Source: Avena insularis (lineage: Eukaryota; Streptophyta; Magnoliopsida; Poales; Poaceae). From it: a stretch of 64,000 nt of DNA. Positions 1-12,300 of this stretch are shown piece by piece. How positions within the stretch are numbered: position 1 is the stretch's first letter; the number at the start of each line of letters is the position of its first letter. The stretch spans positions 277,829,533-277,893,532 of the forward strand of contig CM042689.1 of the NCBI GenBank assembly GCA_023614405.1, read 5' to 3'. Below the pieces are notes generated by a model. That model saw nothing but the letters and a program-made list of their open reading frames with translations. It did not search any database and was not told the origin of the DNA. Position numbers and translations under genes: made by a program.

Positions 1-2426
1 GCTGTTGCTTCGCCGTCTCCGGCGACCATTCCCTGGCGGCGCCGCTACTACTAGGTCCGCCTCGACCTCCTCTTTCCAACCATCCCACTCACAAGGCCCC
101 GCGTGCAGCAGATCGATGGGGGCTTGCTCGATCTGAGAGCACCTCCATTGCTGACGTCATGCTGACGTCAGCATGAGGTCATATCTCCCTATTTTCTTTT
201 ATTTGAAATGTTTTTTGAAGTTCTTTTCAGTAAATAACAAAAATATGACATGTGGGCCCTATTTGTAAGTGACATTAACATTATCAGAAATGTTTTCTGA
301 TTAATAAAAATGTTTAAGTAATTCCAAAATGTAAAATTAGTTTATAATATTCCAAAAATGATTTAAAATGAATTAAAAATGGAGAAATTCATTACTAATT
401 CATTTTAAATCAGAAAAATACAAATAATATACCAAAATGATCAGAAAAATGAGATCTATATATTTAAGCTATCACCATGTATTGCTAAGCAACTTTCATG
501 GCAAGTTTAATTAGAGAACAAAAGGAACCCTCTCATAAGCTTCCGGAGTTTTCCCGAATCAGGGTTTGCACCCCTCGGACTCCGTTTAAAATGACCAAGA
601 ATGTGTGTCAATTTCAATGCAATTTAACTTGTCATATCATCATCCTTGATTGAGCATTGCATCGATTCCATGTGTTGATTGTTTCCCTCCTTTCCGGTGT
701 TTGCTTCCTCCTGGTAGAATACGATATCAAAATCGAGATCGAGTCCAAGACTGAAGATCGAGATCAACACTATCGAAGCTCGAAGACCAATACTTGATCA
801 ACTATAACCAAGTCAAGTACCCGGTGTCCGAAGCTCTGCTTTTTGGATATCAACTGGCAAAGTCAAGCAAAGCCCCACACATGATATAATCCTATGATTT
901 CAAATTATTTACATTCTTGCCATGTGCATATGATTCTAAAGTCTTTTATCGATAGATAGAGTAATCCTATCTTATGCATGTTACCTTTGAAGACTATAAT
1001 CCCTGATCCACCGCTCCTAGCATAACTAGGGTTTGGCTTGTGAAGTGTTGCTAGAGCTAATATATCTGTTGTGCTTAGCCACGCTTAGCTGTTACCACTG
1101 GTCCATCCGGTTGATGAATCAGAGTTGCGAATGAACCTAGTTTCATAGGATGACGTGGTATGATCAGATATGAAAGTTAAACATGCTAAGGATTGTATGG
1201 GAGGCCATGGTGGGTTGTGGTTTTTTCAATCCCATACTTGCCACCCTTAGGATCCGATGTTCTTGCCTCTTGAACCAAGACGAGCGTACAGCCACACGGG
1301 GGCCTGGAAACCCCCTCGACCAACTAACTTTCCGAGTAGATTCCATGAGTCACATAGTTTGGGCTTTCAATTCTACATACGCATCTTGGCTGTTCTTGAA
1401 TGGAGGTGAAGGAGGTGCATTCATAACAGGTAGGTAATCGTGGCCGGGATCAAGAGATGCCCGGCATCCGTAATCTTGAAACCTGCACACATCATTAGGG
1501 AACGGCTTCGGGACTCGACCCGTTACGGCGACATCTCCCTAGTGCGTGACTCATGGTATCGGCGAAAGCAAGGTAAAGGTTGTGTCTAACCACCCTCTGC
1601 CGGCCTTCCAAGGAAGAGGGCTAATGTACTGGCATTAAGAGAAGGTTAGTACGTGTGGGTAAAGTTGCACACCCCTGCAGGGTTATTAATCTTTTCGAAA
1701 AGCCATGTCCACGGTTATGGACCAACTTGGGAACGGACGTGAAGATCATAGAGAACTTGAACCTAATCGTAAAACTTGGCAAGTTAAGTAATGTGTGATT
1801 AAGGATGCTTCCTCATGGGTACGAGGGGGTGATCCTAGATAGGTTCAGCTGATGATGATTCGATGGATATCAAAAGATGATCAAAGCTAGAGATACAGCT
1901 CTCTTATCCCCTTCTAAAATATTCTAATTAGTCGAGATTCTTATCCCTCTTGTTTTACAAAACAAAGATGGCTTTATGAAAAACAACTCCACCAGCCATA
2001 AGTCTTGTGGAGTACACCCTGTACTCACCCTTGATTCATTGATACTTTTGTAGCGGAGTAAGTGTTACCATTGAAGATGAGTTCTTCACAACATCGACAT
2101 CGACGAGTAGTTTGGAGTTCCCAGTCGGCAGTCTGGGATCTATGGATTGGATGTCATCATTATGCTTCAGGCCTCTTAGGCCATTTGTTAAGTTTGCTAT
2201 ACTTAATAGCATAATTTTCCTTCCGTTATTTGATGTTTGTGGTCAGTGACCTCTGCTTGTAATATTTTGGTTCTCTGCTCAGATATGAGCTTGCTGTAAT
2301 AATTTTTGTGTCGTAGGGTCACTGTTGTGTTACCGATTTTCTCTCTGTACGCTTTCGAGATTAGGTTAGGCTTATGTTCAGACGGTGGTCTGAGATTTGT
2401 CTAGCCTTAATCCCGGGGGTGTCACA
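1..2426 (+). mobile_element. 3' part of a large LTR (LTR1), left end outside window
   Basis: No coding sequence is recognisable. The stretch ends in GGGGGTGTCACA, the usual CA terminus of a Gypsy LTR. No tRNA primer-binding site follows position 2426, so this is a 3' or single LTR rather than a 5' LTR. It shows the layout of very long Triticeae LTRs: a GC-rich block (1-140), an AT-rich block (180-480), then a long mixed region with a TGAGTAC/GTACTC-type inverted motif near 2010. The left boundary and target duplication are not visible, so orientation rests on the terminus and the missing primer site. The short frames at 1164-1437 and 2374-2820 are chance frames; the second runs across the LTR end. 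Confidence 0.55.
152..174. promoter_or_regulatory. Two TGACGTCA boxes, one inside a 16-bp palindrome
   Basis: TGACGTCA occurs at 152-159 and again at 163-170, starts 11 bp apart, about one helical turn. The second copy is the centre of the perfect palindrome ATGCTGACGTCAGCAT (159-174). TGACGTCA is the core site of plant bZIP (TGA/CRE-type) factors. Inside an LTR it could be an enhancer of transcription. The function is inferred; only the sites are seen. Confidence 0.5.
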
Positions 2427-2966
2427 TCCATGCTATCCTCCTAAGCTTGATAGGGCTTGCCACCACTCCAATTCTTGGAATGGTAGCGCAGGTGTCTGGA
2501 TGCTCGTCCTCTTCCATGTATTCTTCATCCCCAACAAAGATCTCCTCCTCCTTGGGGTTTTAAGGATCATCTTCCTCGGGCTTCTTGCCTTTGTCGTTGG
2601 CGGAGACCATGGTGCTCTAAACTTGATAAGATTTCCTGACAGAAACAGATCAAAACAAAAACACAATGAGAACATGATACACGAACCTCGAGGGATCCGG
2701 GTGGTTATATATTACGAAGTTTCAATGCATAAGGAAGGTATTGTACGAAAGCGAGGCGGAGATGGAGTTCAGGGGGCTCACACCCCCTCCAGGCGCAACC
2801 AGCTGGGGGGCCGCGCCTAGGGTGGGTGTGGCCACCCTGGCCTCCGTTTCCTCCTTTTCATCTCGTAACCTTCCGTATGTAGTAAAAACATCAAAAATAT
2901 AAAAATATTAGGCTTTCATGAACCTTCTGTTTTCACCACTTTTACCTATTCAAAGACAAACTCTGT
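2427..2966 (-). other. Distal fragment of the Athila-like element, left of the LARD
   Basis: This 540-bp piece is the host sequence on the left side of the LARD. It continues the sequence at 13934 on the other side, as shown by the near-matching 5-bp flanks. On the minus strand it holds GC-rich untranslated-type sequence followed by a short acidic frame opening with ATG near 2612 (reading MVSANDKGKKPEEDD), which meets a stop and then continues with many Glu and Asp residues. I do not recognise the product. It may be the start of a 3'-located ORF of the Athila-like element or an older embedded fragment. Confidence 0.4.
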
Positions 2967-5900
2967 TGTAAGAGGTCCCAACCTTTAATAAGGTAGAGAT
3001 CCCTATGTTTACAATGCTAGTCCCTGGATCAATAGCTAGCATCCATAGTTTAAGATGTAATATTAAGAAACAAAGGTCATAGTACAACTTTATAACCAGG
3101 AATACAATAATACATTACGTCTTACATAGCTCATTTGGCTATCACATTACAATGCAGCAGAATATATATATAGCATGGAGTCCTTCATCTTCAAATTGCC
3201 ACAGGCAATCATGTTGGTTGTAGACTTGTAATCATATTCAACACACTTCACTAACATCAAACAATCCAGCAACATAATAAGTTACAGCCACAAGGGTCAA
3301 TACATTTGAATTGTATTGGCAAGTGATACTATGGTAGAATATTGGTATCTATCATTTATATGCATTTGGCTAAGTGGAGCTTAGGCTTGCTTTGCTCAAA
3401 ATAGAATTTCCTTATCATTTGAAAACACTAAGTTTTTATTTGTCAAAATCACCCAAGGCATCTACCAATCAAAGATTGAAGATCCTTTAACCCATGTTCA
3501 ACCACAAGATTTTAACTTAGAAATTGGGATGAGGATATTCTTGATAGCTTCCATGTCTTGATGCTCAAATTGTCCATTGACGGGGATACGGCTAAGTACT
3601 TAGATTCTTCCTTCTGCAGAGGTGGTGCACTTTCCCCACAAGACTTGACATGCATCAAGACAAGACCTTTTAGAAGCCTTCCCTTAGACCAAAATGGACG
3701 CGTTCCCAAACCTATCACCCCTTACCACCAACTGTCCATTTGGATAAGTTATTGCAACCTATATGATCCAGGAAGAGCCCATATTGCCAAGTGGATGCAC
3801 TTGAAGCTTCTCAACATTTGACATCTCAAATCTCTTTGTTCCTGGGTGGCTTTCCACAAGTGAGATACACTAGGGTAGGCCATAATATGGGGCCCTCTGT
3901 AACCACTCAACATTATCCATTCAAGTCGCATTCCACCCAGGTGATTCATTCACATAGTTGTTTTATTAAACAAAACACAAGTCTTTGACTTAGAAATATT
4001 TCATAGCATGAATATAATCCACCCTTGTTTTCTACTAGCTAAGCTAAGCATGATAGTAGTAGGGATATTAACTTAGGGAAAATTCTACTAAGGCATCATC
4101 TACTAGGATTTCCCAAGGCATAGCATACTTAGTAAAATTCCATGCAAGTCCTATTCAAAATATCACTAATGCATAGTGAAAATAATGGGACAAAAGTATG
4201 AAGTACCACTTGCCTTTTGGTAGAGAATATAAGTTCATTCCTTGATCTTGCAATATCCACACTCTTCAAATTTCACTACAATTCAATCAAGGCACAAATT
4301 CAATCTAGCATTCAAACAATTCACCATATAAAATAAAGAAAACATAACAATGCATGCAAGCATGCAAAAGATTGTTTTATTAGAAGAGTGGTTTCTAATA
4401 GGCTATAAACATTTTAAACACATATTGGTCATTTATAAAAGTGGCAAAACCATTTGATACTAAGTTAGAGAAAATGGCCACTTTAAATCATTTTTGTTTT
4501 GCTAGAAATGATTTAAATAAAAGTAATAATTTCTAGTGTTTTCCAAATATATTTTTAAACACAAATGTGATTGTTTATGGTCAAAGTGTTTAAAAACAAA
4601 ATCATTTACAAAAGGTTTCACTCAAAAACCATTTTTAAATCAAGTACCATTTTTATTTTACTAGAAATGCCTCTAATCAAAGTAATAATTTTCTAGGGTT
4701 AATCAAATATATTTTTAAATCCCAAAACTTGGTGTTTAGGGTCAGAGAGTTTAAATCAAACCATTTTCAAAAGGTTTTACTCAAAAAGCATTTTTAAACC
4801 ATAATCAATATTTTTATTTAACTAGAATTGCTTTTTCAAGGATTCATTCCTTAGTGTCACAAAATTTACTTTTAAATCCAAATGTTGGTTTTTATGGTCA
4901 ATAGGTTCAAAACAAACCATTTACAAAAGATTTTACCCTAAAAACATTTTTAGAATAAATTTTATAATCAAAATAGGCCTGGACAAGTTTCTGCAAAAAC
5001 AATCAATTTTCCAGAAGCAAAATGCTAAACTAAGGGAATGGTTGGAAAGTATTCTTTTTCATGATTCCAATTATATAAAATTTGTAAAATTTGGACGTGT
5101 AGATTTAAAGTTATGAATATTTCAAATCTAACCATCTAATAGACAAGTTTCTGTTTTTAAAACAAATTACAGGCCACGTGTTTGTTTGCTACTGGCTGAT
5201 ACCGTTTCGTCTAGATCGAGAATCATGGAGCATTGGATTTAAGTGGCAATGCACGGATCAGATCAACCAAAAATGTTTCGCCTAAGATCTAATCTACACC
5301 ACGCGATCTACATCTAACGGACCTAAACCATTTGGCCAAGAACTGGTGGCGCTCGACGGTGGCACGCGGCAGCGACGCTCTCCTAATGGAGGTTCCGACG
5401 ATACAGGAAGCAATAGAGAGGGGGAGGTTTCTCACTGGGTTCGCAGGGTCACGGTGATGCTCGAGGTGATTGCAGGGGGCAGGGGCACACAGGGTTATCG
5501 CTGATTGCTCGTCGGAGATGTTGCTGACGACGGGCACACTCTATCGAAAATGGAGGCGAGGCTACGGTGCACACCAGAGCAAATAAAATATGCTGTTAGA
5601 TGCACAAGATCGTGGCGAGTACACGTGTGTGAAAGAGAGGGAGAGGTGCGTTCAGACTTTACCAGGGGAGCTCGTCGGAGAAATGGCAGACGGTGGCGAC
5701 GCTCAGATGTTGTGCTTGCCGATGTTTCGGAGCGCGCGCGAGTGAGCTAGTGCTACGGGAAGGTGCACAAGGAGATGGGGAGTGTTCCCGTGGAGGTTAG
5801 GGGAAGTAGGGAGGGTTGTGCTCGCTGGAATCGAAGGAGAAGCTCGTCGAAGCAGAGGGGGTTCACAAGTGAAATTGCGGCATCCTGGTGGCTCTCTGGC

Positions 5901-7548
5901 AACGGGGTGTGAGGGGAAAGGGAGAGGGGGAGGAGGCAATTAAATGGGCAAGGTTACTGAGCTGAATCAACGCATCATCATGGCGAATTAAACCTGCGAA
6001 ATCAAAGACAGAAACAGGCGAGAGAGGGGGAGGAACTGGTCGCGGGTTGAAGACGATGAGCTGGCAGGTGAGGTTGGGTTATCATCGAATGGGAGGGGGC
6101 ACAGAGGGGTCCAAGGTCAGCGAATGCGTGGGTTTGCTAGCGAGTGAGAAAAGAATGAGAAAGGGGAGAGGGGTTTCCCGGGTGGGCTAGTATTGGGCTA
6201 GTTGGGTCAATTAGTTGGGCTGGGTTAGTTTGGGCTGGTCCTTTCCCCTTTTTTTATTCTGTTTCCTTTTTCTTTTTCCTTTTCTAATTTCTGTTTAGAT
6301 TTTATTTAAATGTTTTCAAACTCATATTGATTTATCAAATATCTTCTAAACTTTCAGTAGTTTTTAATACTGTTTATTAATGTATTTTAAAGTTTATTTT
6401 TGAATATTTTCTTATATTCTCTATGTTTTGAATATTTATATAAAATAGACTCTTGTCTTTATTTAAATAAGATTTTAAATATATATTCAAACTTCTATTT
6501 GAATTCCAATTTTTACAAAACCTTTTTCAGTAGGTTTTATTTACTCATTAGTGCAAATAATTCACCTTGAATTATTATTTAAAATACTTTAATATGATTT
6601 AATGTTCATTTAAATTGGACATTTGTCTTTATTTAATTATAATTGAATTTGGTTAATGCCATATAATTTTATTTGAATATTCTTTATCCCTTTATTTTAA
6701 TTGGATTATCTTTATTCCATTTTCTTATGGATTTAACTTAAGGTTTAAATTGTCTTCTAAATAATTTTATTGGGATTTATTATTTATTTAGTTTAGGCAA
6801 TTTGTCTTTATTTAAATAAAATAGGATAATGTTCAATCCTTATGATTTTATTTAAATAATCTTTTACTCTTTTTTTATTATTTAATAACTTTCATTTATT
6901 CATGAATTTGGCCAAGATTTAATTTGGCTTTTAAATATTTCCTATTTATTTTCTTTATTTCTTTTTCTTATAAAATCCATATCTTTTTATTTATAGATCC
7001 AAAATTGGTGATTCCAATTTGTATAATTTATTTAATATTTGTTTATATTTTTAAATCCTTTTAGGATTATTTTCTCATAATTTGGTATGGATTTTAGATA
7101 GGAAGTTTATTAGCTTTGATATTTATTTTCTTTACCTTATTAAATTCATAAGTTCTTATCCATGGCTCCAAATTTAATGAAACCAATTTCTATGGTTTTA
7201 TAATATTTTTGTTAACATTTTTGATCTTCTATAAATGTTTGTTGCTAAATTTTATATGGATCAAATCCATATTCTTAGGGAGATCTTAGAAATGATTTAT
7301 TCCATTAGGGTTTTAGGGTTTTTGGTTTACTTTTCCAAATGTTTAAATTTCAAGATACCTTCATTGGTGAATGCATTTCACTTGATTGAAATTTGTTGGA
7401 TTCCATTTTATTCAAATTTTGTTCAAGGAGGGTTTTGATGTTTCCATTTAGAAGCAAAAAGTTTCTTTTCACCCTAAATTTCAACAATTATTTCTTTTGT
7501 TTATTTATTTTTCACATTTCAAAATTTGGAAAATTTTGGGATGTGACA
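2967..7548 (-). repeat. LARD 3' LTR
   Basis: 4582-bp LTR, direct copy of 9322-13933. Composition changes sharply along it: AT-rich 2967-5160, GC-rich 5170-6240, AT-rich 6240-7548. Open frames in the GC-rich block (5289-5939) are not conserved in frame with the partner LTR and are not treated as genes. Confidence 0.85.
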
Positions 7549-7563
7549 GGGTACCACCCTTAA
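7549..7563 (-). other. LARD polypurine tract
   Basis: On the minus strand the internal domain ends TTTTAAGGGTGGTACCC directly before the LTR start TGTCACATCCC. The purine-rich AAGGGTGG core matches the position of the plus-strand primer of Gypsy elements; the last bases are less purine-rich than usual. Confidence 0.55.
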
Positions 7564-7671
7564 AATAAATCTCGTCCTAAGATTTGGGAAGGCTAGAGGT
7601 TACAAGTTGGCTTCAAGGCAACTAGGGTACTACCACCCTTAAAAATGTTTTCAACTAGATTACATCTTGGC

Positions 7672-8553
7672 TTACTTGGGATCTTGATGTAGTTTCTCTG
7701 GATAGTTGCTTGCATAATGTCCTAGCTCTTTGCATTTGAAACACATCACTTGGATAATAACATTCTTTTCCTTTGGTATCATTGCCTCTTGTTTGTTTCC
7801 TTGGTTCTTCTTCTTTTCTAGGAAATCACTGGCATAGTGTCCCATCTCTTTGCAATTGTAACATTGCACTTGGCTTTTGTCCTTCTTCTTCTTTTTGGGT
7901 CTCTCCAAAGCTAGGAGTTCTTCTAGTTCATGCTCTTCATATCTCACCTCAAAGGTGGGAAATCTTTCTCTCTTCTTGGGGCAGTTACTAGAGATGTGTC
8001 CTTCTTCTCAAAAAGAGTAGCAAAACTTTGTGGTCACTTTGGTTGTCGCTTTATGAGGCATGGTTCCGACTTTGCCTTCATCCTTCTTGGTAGAAGTTGT
8101 TCCCTTATGGAGGTTTCCAAACATTTGATGCATTCCATCTTGTTTCAGTTGTTGAACTATAGGATAGATGGGCCATTGGATAGGGTCATGATCATTTCCT
8201 TTACATAGGAAACAAGTCACTTGAGATGTGGGGCATTGTTTAGTTGGATATTTCTCTTCACAATTTGGGCATTGGTCCACATGCTCTTTGTAAGTGTGTC
8301 CTATCTCTCCACAAATATTGCAAGCTTGAGTTCCTTCCATAATATCATCCTTGACACCATTGTTGTCACAATCTCCTTGGAAAAGGTTGTCTCTCAGGTT
8401 GATCATTTGATTGGTCATCCTTTGCAACAATTGGGATTGGATTTCCAAATTTTTTTGCATGGTTGGGTCTAACTCATTGTTGTTGGCTGAAAATTTAGTT
8501 GTCACTTGATTCAACTGGGCTTGGGTTGCTATAAGTTGTTCTCTCATGTGCAT
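7672..8553 (-). pseudogene. gag: Zinc-knuckle-array (gag nucleocapsid-like) ORF of the LARD
   Basis: One minus-strand frame runs from ATG at 8553 to 7672, about 294 codons, broken only by an in-frame TGA at 8008-8010. Residues 1-57 are Gln/Asn-rich with heptad-like spacing. A series of CCHC-type knuckles follows: residues 78-95 (CNIC, H86, C95), an adjoining CPNC pair at 95-107, 114-127 (CFLC, H122, with Trp for the last Cys), one interrupted by the stop (C178 to NCP), then CYNC..H..F and CFKC..H..Y near the end. Several knuckles have lost the fourth ligand to F, Y or W. CCHC knuckles bind RNA in Gag nucleocapsid. No capsid, protease or reverse transcriptase domain is present, so this could be a Gag remnant or a dedicated accessory protein of the LARD. 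Confidence 0.7.
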
Positions 8554-9305
8554 CTCTTGGTTGTTGTTGTCACTATCCTTGATGTTGGAGTTTTCTTGGA
8601 GAAGTCATCTGTTTGGGTTGGATTGGGATTAGAATATCCAAAAGATTCCTAGAGGAAGAATTGTACTCACACACAACAAATCACACAAGCAATGTGCAAG
8701 CAATCACAATCAAACATTCCAATCAAACAACAAAGTTCAAGCGCATTTTTAGGCAACAAAATATTTTTTATTACACCACATAAGTTGGTGTGATCAATAA
8801 TTTGATTTTTCTAAACACTAATATGGTGGTCCAACTATATGGTTCACTTGAGATCATTTAATTCTTCTTAGTTGTTTCTTCTTGAACAAGCTCATGGTAT
8901 CCTTGGAAAAATTCTTGCATCTTGGTCACAAAACTTCAAGGTGATGACAGTTCCTTCTAAGTTGTGTTTCCTTAGTCTTCAAGTATTGAGTATTATTCTT
9001 GTCTCACTTGTAGTCTTTAGTGATGTCCAAGTTGATGTCCTTGGTGAAACTAAAGTTGAAGTCATTGGTGATGTTGAAGTCGAAGTCATTTGAGTTGGTG
9101 AAGTCCTTTGCTCATGTTGAAGTCTTTGCTCATGGTGGAGGCTTTGTACATCAAGTTTGAAAAGCAAGAGATGTAGAATCAAAACAAAAAGGTTGAGGAA
9201 AGAGTTTACAAGATTGTTTGTAAATAAGTTTTTGGAACAAATACAACTCCTATTTTTCTAAGGGGTTTTGTCCAATCCTAGGGTTACAATCCTACAGGCA
9301 ACACA
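8554..9305 (-). other. LARD 5' internal leader, non-coding
   Basis: The 750 bp between the primer-binding site and the zinc-knuckle ORF. A low-complexity patch at 9010-9110 repeats GATGT and GAAGTC words. No domain is recognisable; the frames on either strand are short. Confidence 0.5.
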
Positions 9306-9319
9306 GTGCTTTGATACCA
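9306..9319 (-). other. LARD primer-binding site (initiator tRNA-Met)
   Basis: The minus strand reads TGGTATCAAAGCAC two bases inside the right LTR. It matches the tRNA-iMet complement TGGTATCAGAGC with one change. This proves that the right LTR is the 5' LTR and that the element lies on the minus strand. Confidence 0.8.
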
Positions 9320-9321
9320 TC

Positions 9322-12300
9322 TGTAAGAGGTCCCAACCTTTAATAAGGTAGAGATCCCTATGTTTACAATGCTAGTCCCGGAATCAATAGCTAGCATTCA
9401 CAATTTAAGATGTCATATCAAGAAACAAAGGTCATAGTACAACTTTATAACCAGGAATAAAATAATTCATTACATCTTACATAGCTCATTTGGCTATCAC
9501 ATTACAATGCAGCAGAATATCTATATAGCATGGAGTCCTTCATCTTCAAAGTGCCACAGGCAATCATGTTGGTTGTAGACTTGTAATCCTATTCAACACA
9601 CTTCACTAACATCAAACAAACCTGCAACATAAAATGTTACAACCACAAGGGTCAATATATTTCAATTGTATTGGCAAGTGATACTATGGTAGAATAGTGG
9701 TATCTATCATCTATATGCATTTGGCTAAGTGGATATTAGGCTTGCTTTGCTCAAAATAGATTTTCCTTATCATTTGAAAACACTAAGTTTTTATTTGTCA
9801 AAATCACTCAAGGCATCTACCAATCAAAGATTGAAGATCCTTTAACCCATGTTCAACCACAAGCTTTTAACTTAGAAATTTGGATGAGGAGATTCTTGAT
9901 AGCTTCCATGTCTTGATGCTCAAATTGTCCATTGACGGGGACATGGCTAATTACTTAGATTCTTCCTTCTGCAGAGGTGGTGCACTTTCCCCACAAGACT
10001 CGACATGCATCAAGACAAGACCTTTCAGAAGCCTTCCCTTAGACCAAAGTGGACGCGTTCCCAAACCTATCACCCCTTACCACCAACTATCCATCTTGCT
10101 AAGTTATTGCAACCTATATGATCCAGGCAGAGCCCATATTGCCAAGTGGCTGCACTTGTAGCTTCTCAACATTTGACATCTCAAATATCTTTGTTCCTGG
10201 GTGGATTTCCACAAGTGAGATACACTAGGGTAGGCCATAAATATGGGGCCCTGTGTAACCACTCAACATAATCCATTCAAGTCCCATTCCACCCAGGTGA
10301 TTCATTCACATAGTTGTTTTATTAAACAAAACACAAGTCTTTGACTTAGAAATATTTCATAGCATGAATATAATCCACCCTTGTTTTCTAATAGCTAAGC
10401 TAAGCATGATAGTAGTAGGGATCTTAACTTAGGGAAAATTCTACTAAGGCATCATCTACTAGGATTTCCCAAGGCATAGCATACTTAGTAAAATTCCATG
10501 CAACTCCTATTCAAAATATCACTAATGCATAGTGAAAATAATGGGACAAAAGTATGAAGTACCACTTGCCTTTTTGGTAGAGAATATAAGTTCACTCCTT
10601 GATCTTGCAATATCCACACTCTTCAAATTTTACTACAATTCTATCAAGGCACAAATTCAATCTAGCATTCAAACAATTCACCATATAAAATAAAGAAAAC
10701 ATACCAATGCATGCAAGCATGCAAAAGATTGTTTTATTGGAAGAGTGGTTTATAATAGGCAATAAACATTTTAAAAACATATTGTTCATTTATAAAAGTG
10801 GCAAAACCATTTGATATTAAGTTAGTGAAAATGGCCACTTTAAATCATTTTTGTTTTGCTAGAAATGATTTAAATAAAAGTAATAATTTCTAGTGTTTTC
10901 CAAATATATTATTAAACACAAATGTGAGTATTTATGGTCAAAGTGTTTAAAAACAAAATCATTTACAAAAGGTTTCACTCAAAAACCATTTTTAAATCAA
11001 GCACCATTTTTATTTTACTAAAAATGCCTTTAATCAAAGTAATAATTTTCTAGGGTTAATCAAATATATTTTTAAATCCCAAAACTTGGTGTTTAGTGTC
11101 AGAGAGTTTGAATAAAACCATTTTCAAAAGGTTTTACTCAAAAAGCATTTTTAAACCATAATCAATATTTTTATTTAACTAGAATTGCTTTTATTCAAGG
11201 ATTAATTCCTTAGTCTCACAAAATTTAGTTTTAAATCCAAATGTTGGTTTTTATGGTCAGTAGGTTCAAAAGAAACCATTTACAAAAGATTTTACCCTAA
11301 AAACATTTTTAGACTAAATTTTATACTCAAAATAGGCCTAGACAAGTTTCTGCAAAAACAATGAACTTTCCAGAAGCAAAATGCTAAACTAAGGGCATGG
11401 TTGGAAAGTATCCTTTTTCCTGATTCCAATGATATAAAATTTGTAAAATTTGGACGTGTATATTTAAAGTTATGAATTTTTCAAATGTAACCATCTAATA
11501 GACAAGTTTCTGTTTTTAAAACAAATTACAGGCCATGTGTTTGTTTGCTACTGGCTGATACCGTTTCATCTGGATCGAGAATCATGGAGTGTTGGATTTA
11601 AGTGGCAATGCACGGATCGGATCAACCAAAAACGTTTCGCCTAAGATCTAATCTACACCACGCGATCTGCATCAAACAGACCAAAACCATTTGGCCAAGA
11701 ACTGGCGGCGCTCGACGGTGATGCGCGGCGCCGACGCTCTGCTAACGGCGGTTTCAGCGATACTTGAAGCAAGAGAGAGGGGGAGGTTGCTCACTGGGTT
11801 CACGGGGTCACGGTGATGCTCGAGGTGATCGCAGGGGGGGCATGGGCGCATGGGGTTATCGTCGATTGCTCGCCGGAGATGTTGCTGACGACGGGCACAC
11901 TCTGTCGAAGACGGAGGCGAGGCTACGGTGCGTGCTAGAGCAAATAAAAGATGCTGTCAGATGCACAAGATCGTGGCGAGTACACGCGTGTGAAAGAGAG
12001 GGAGATGTGCGGTCGGACTTTACCAGGGGAGCTTGTCGGAGAAATGGCAGACGGTGGCGACGCTCTGATGTTGTGCTTGCCGACGTTTAGGAGCACGCGC
12101 AAGTGAGCTGGTGCTACGGGAAGGTGCGAAAGGATATGGGGAGTGTTCCCGTGGAGGTTAGGGGCAGTAGGGAGGGTTGTGATCGCCGGAATCAGAGGAG
12201 AAGCTCATCAGAGCAGAGGGGGTTCGCAAGCGAAATTGCGGCAGCCCGATGGCTCTCTAGCAACAGGGTGTGAGGGGAAAGGGAGAGGGGGAGGAGGCGA

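Noticed and set aside
2374..2820. 148-codon plus-strand frame
   Set aside because: It crosses the LTR1 end at 2426 and runs through unrelated sequence; no domain.
5289..5939. Frames in the GC-rich block of the LARD LTRs (also 11764-12090)
   Set aside because: The same blocks in the two LTRs do not keep the same frame open; GC-rich composition explains them.
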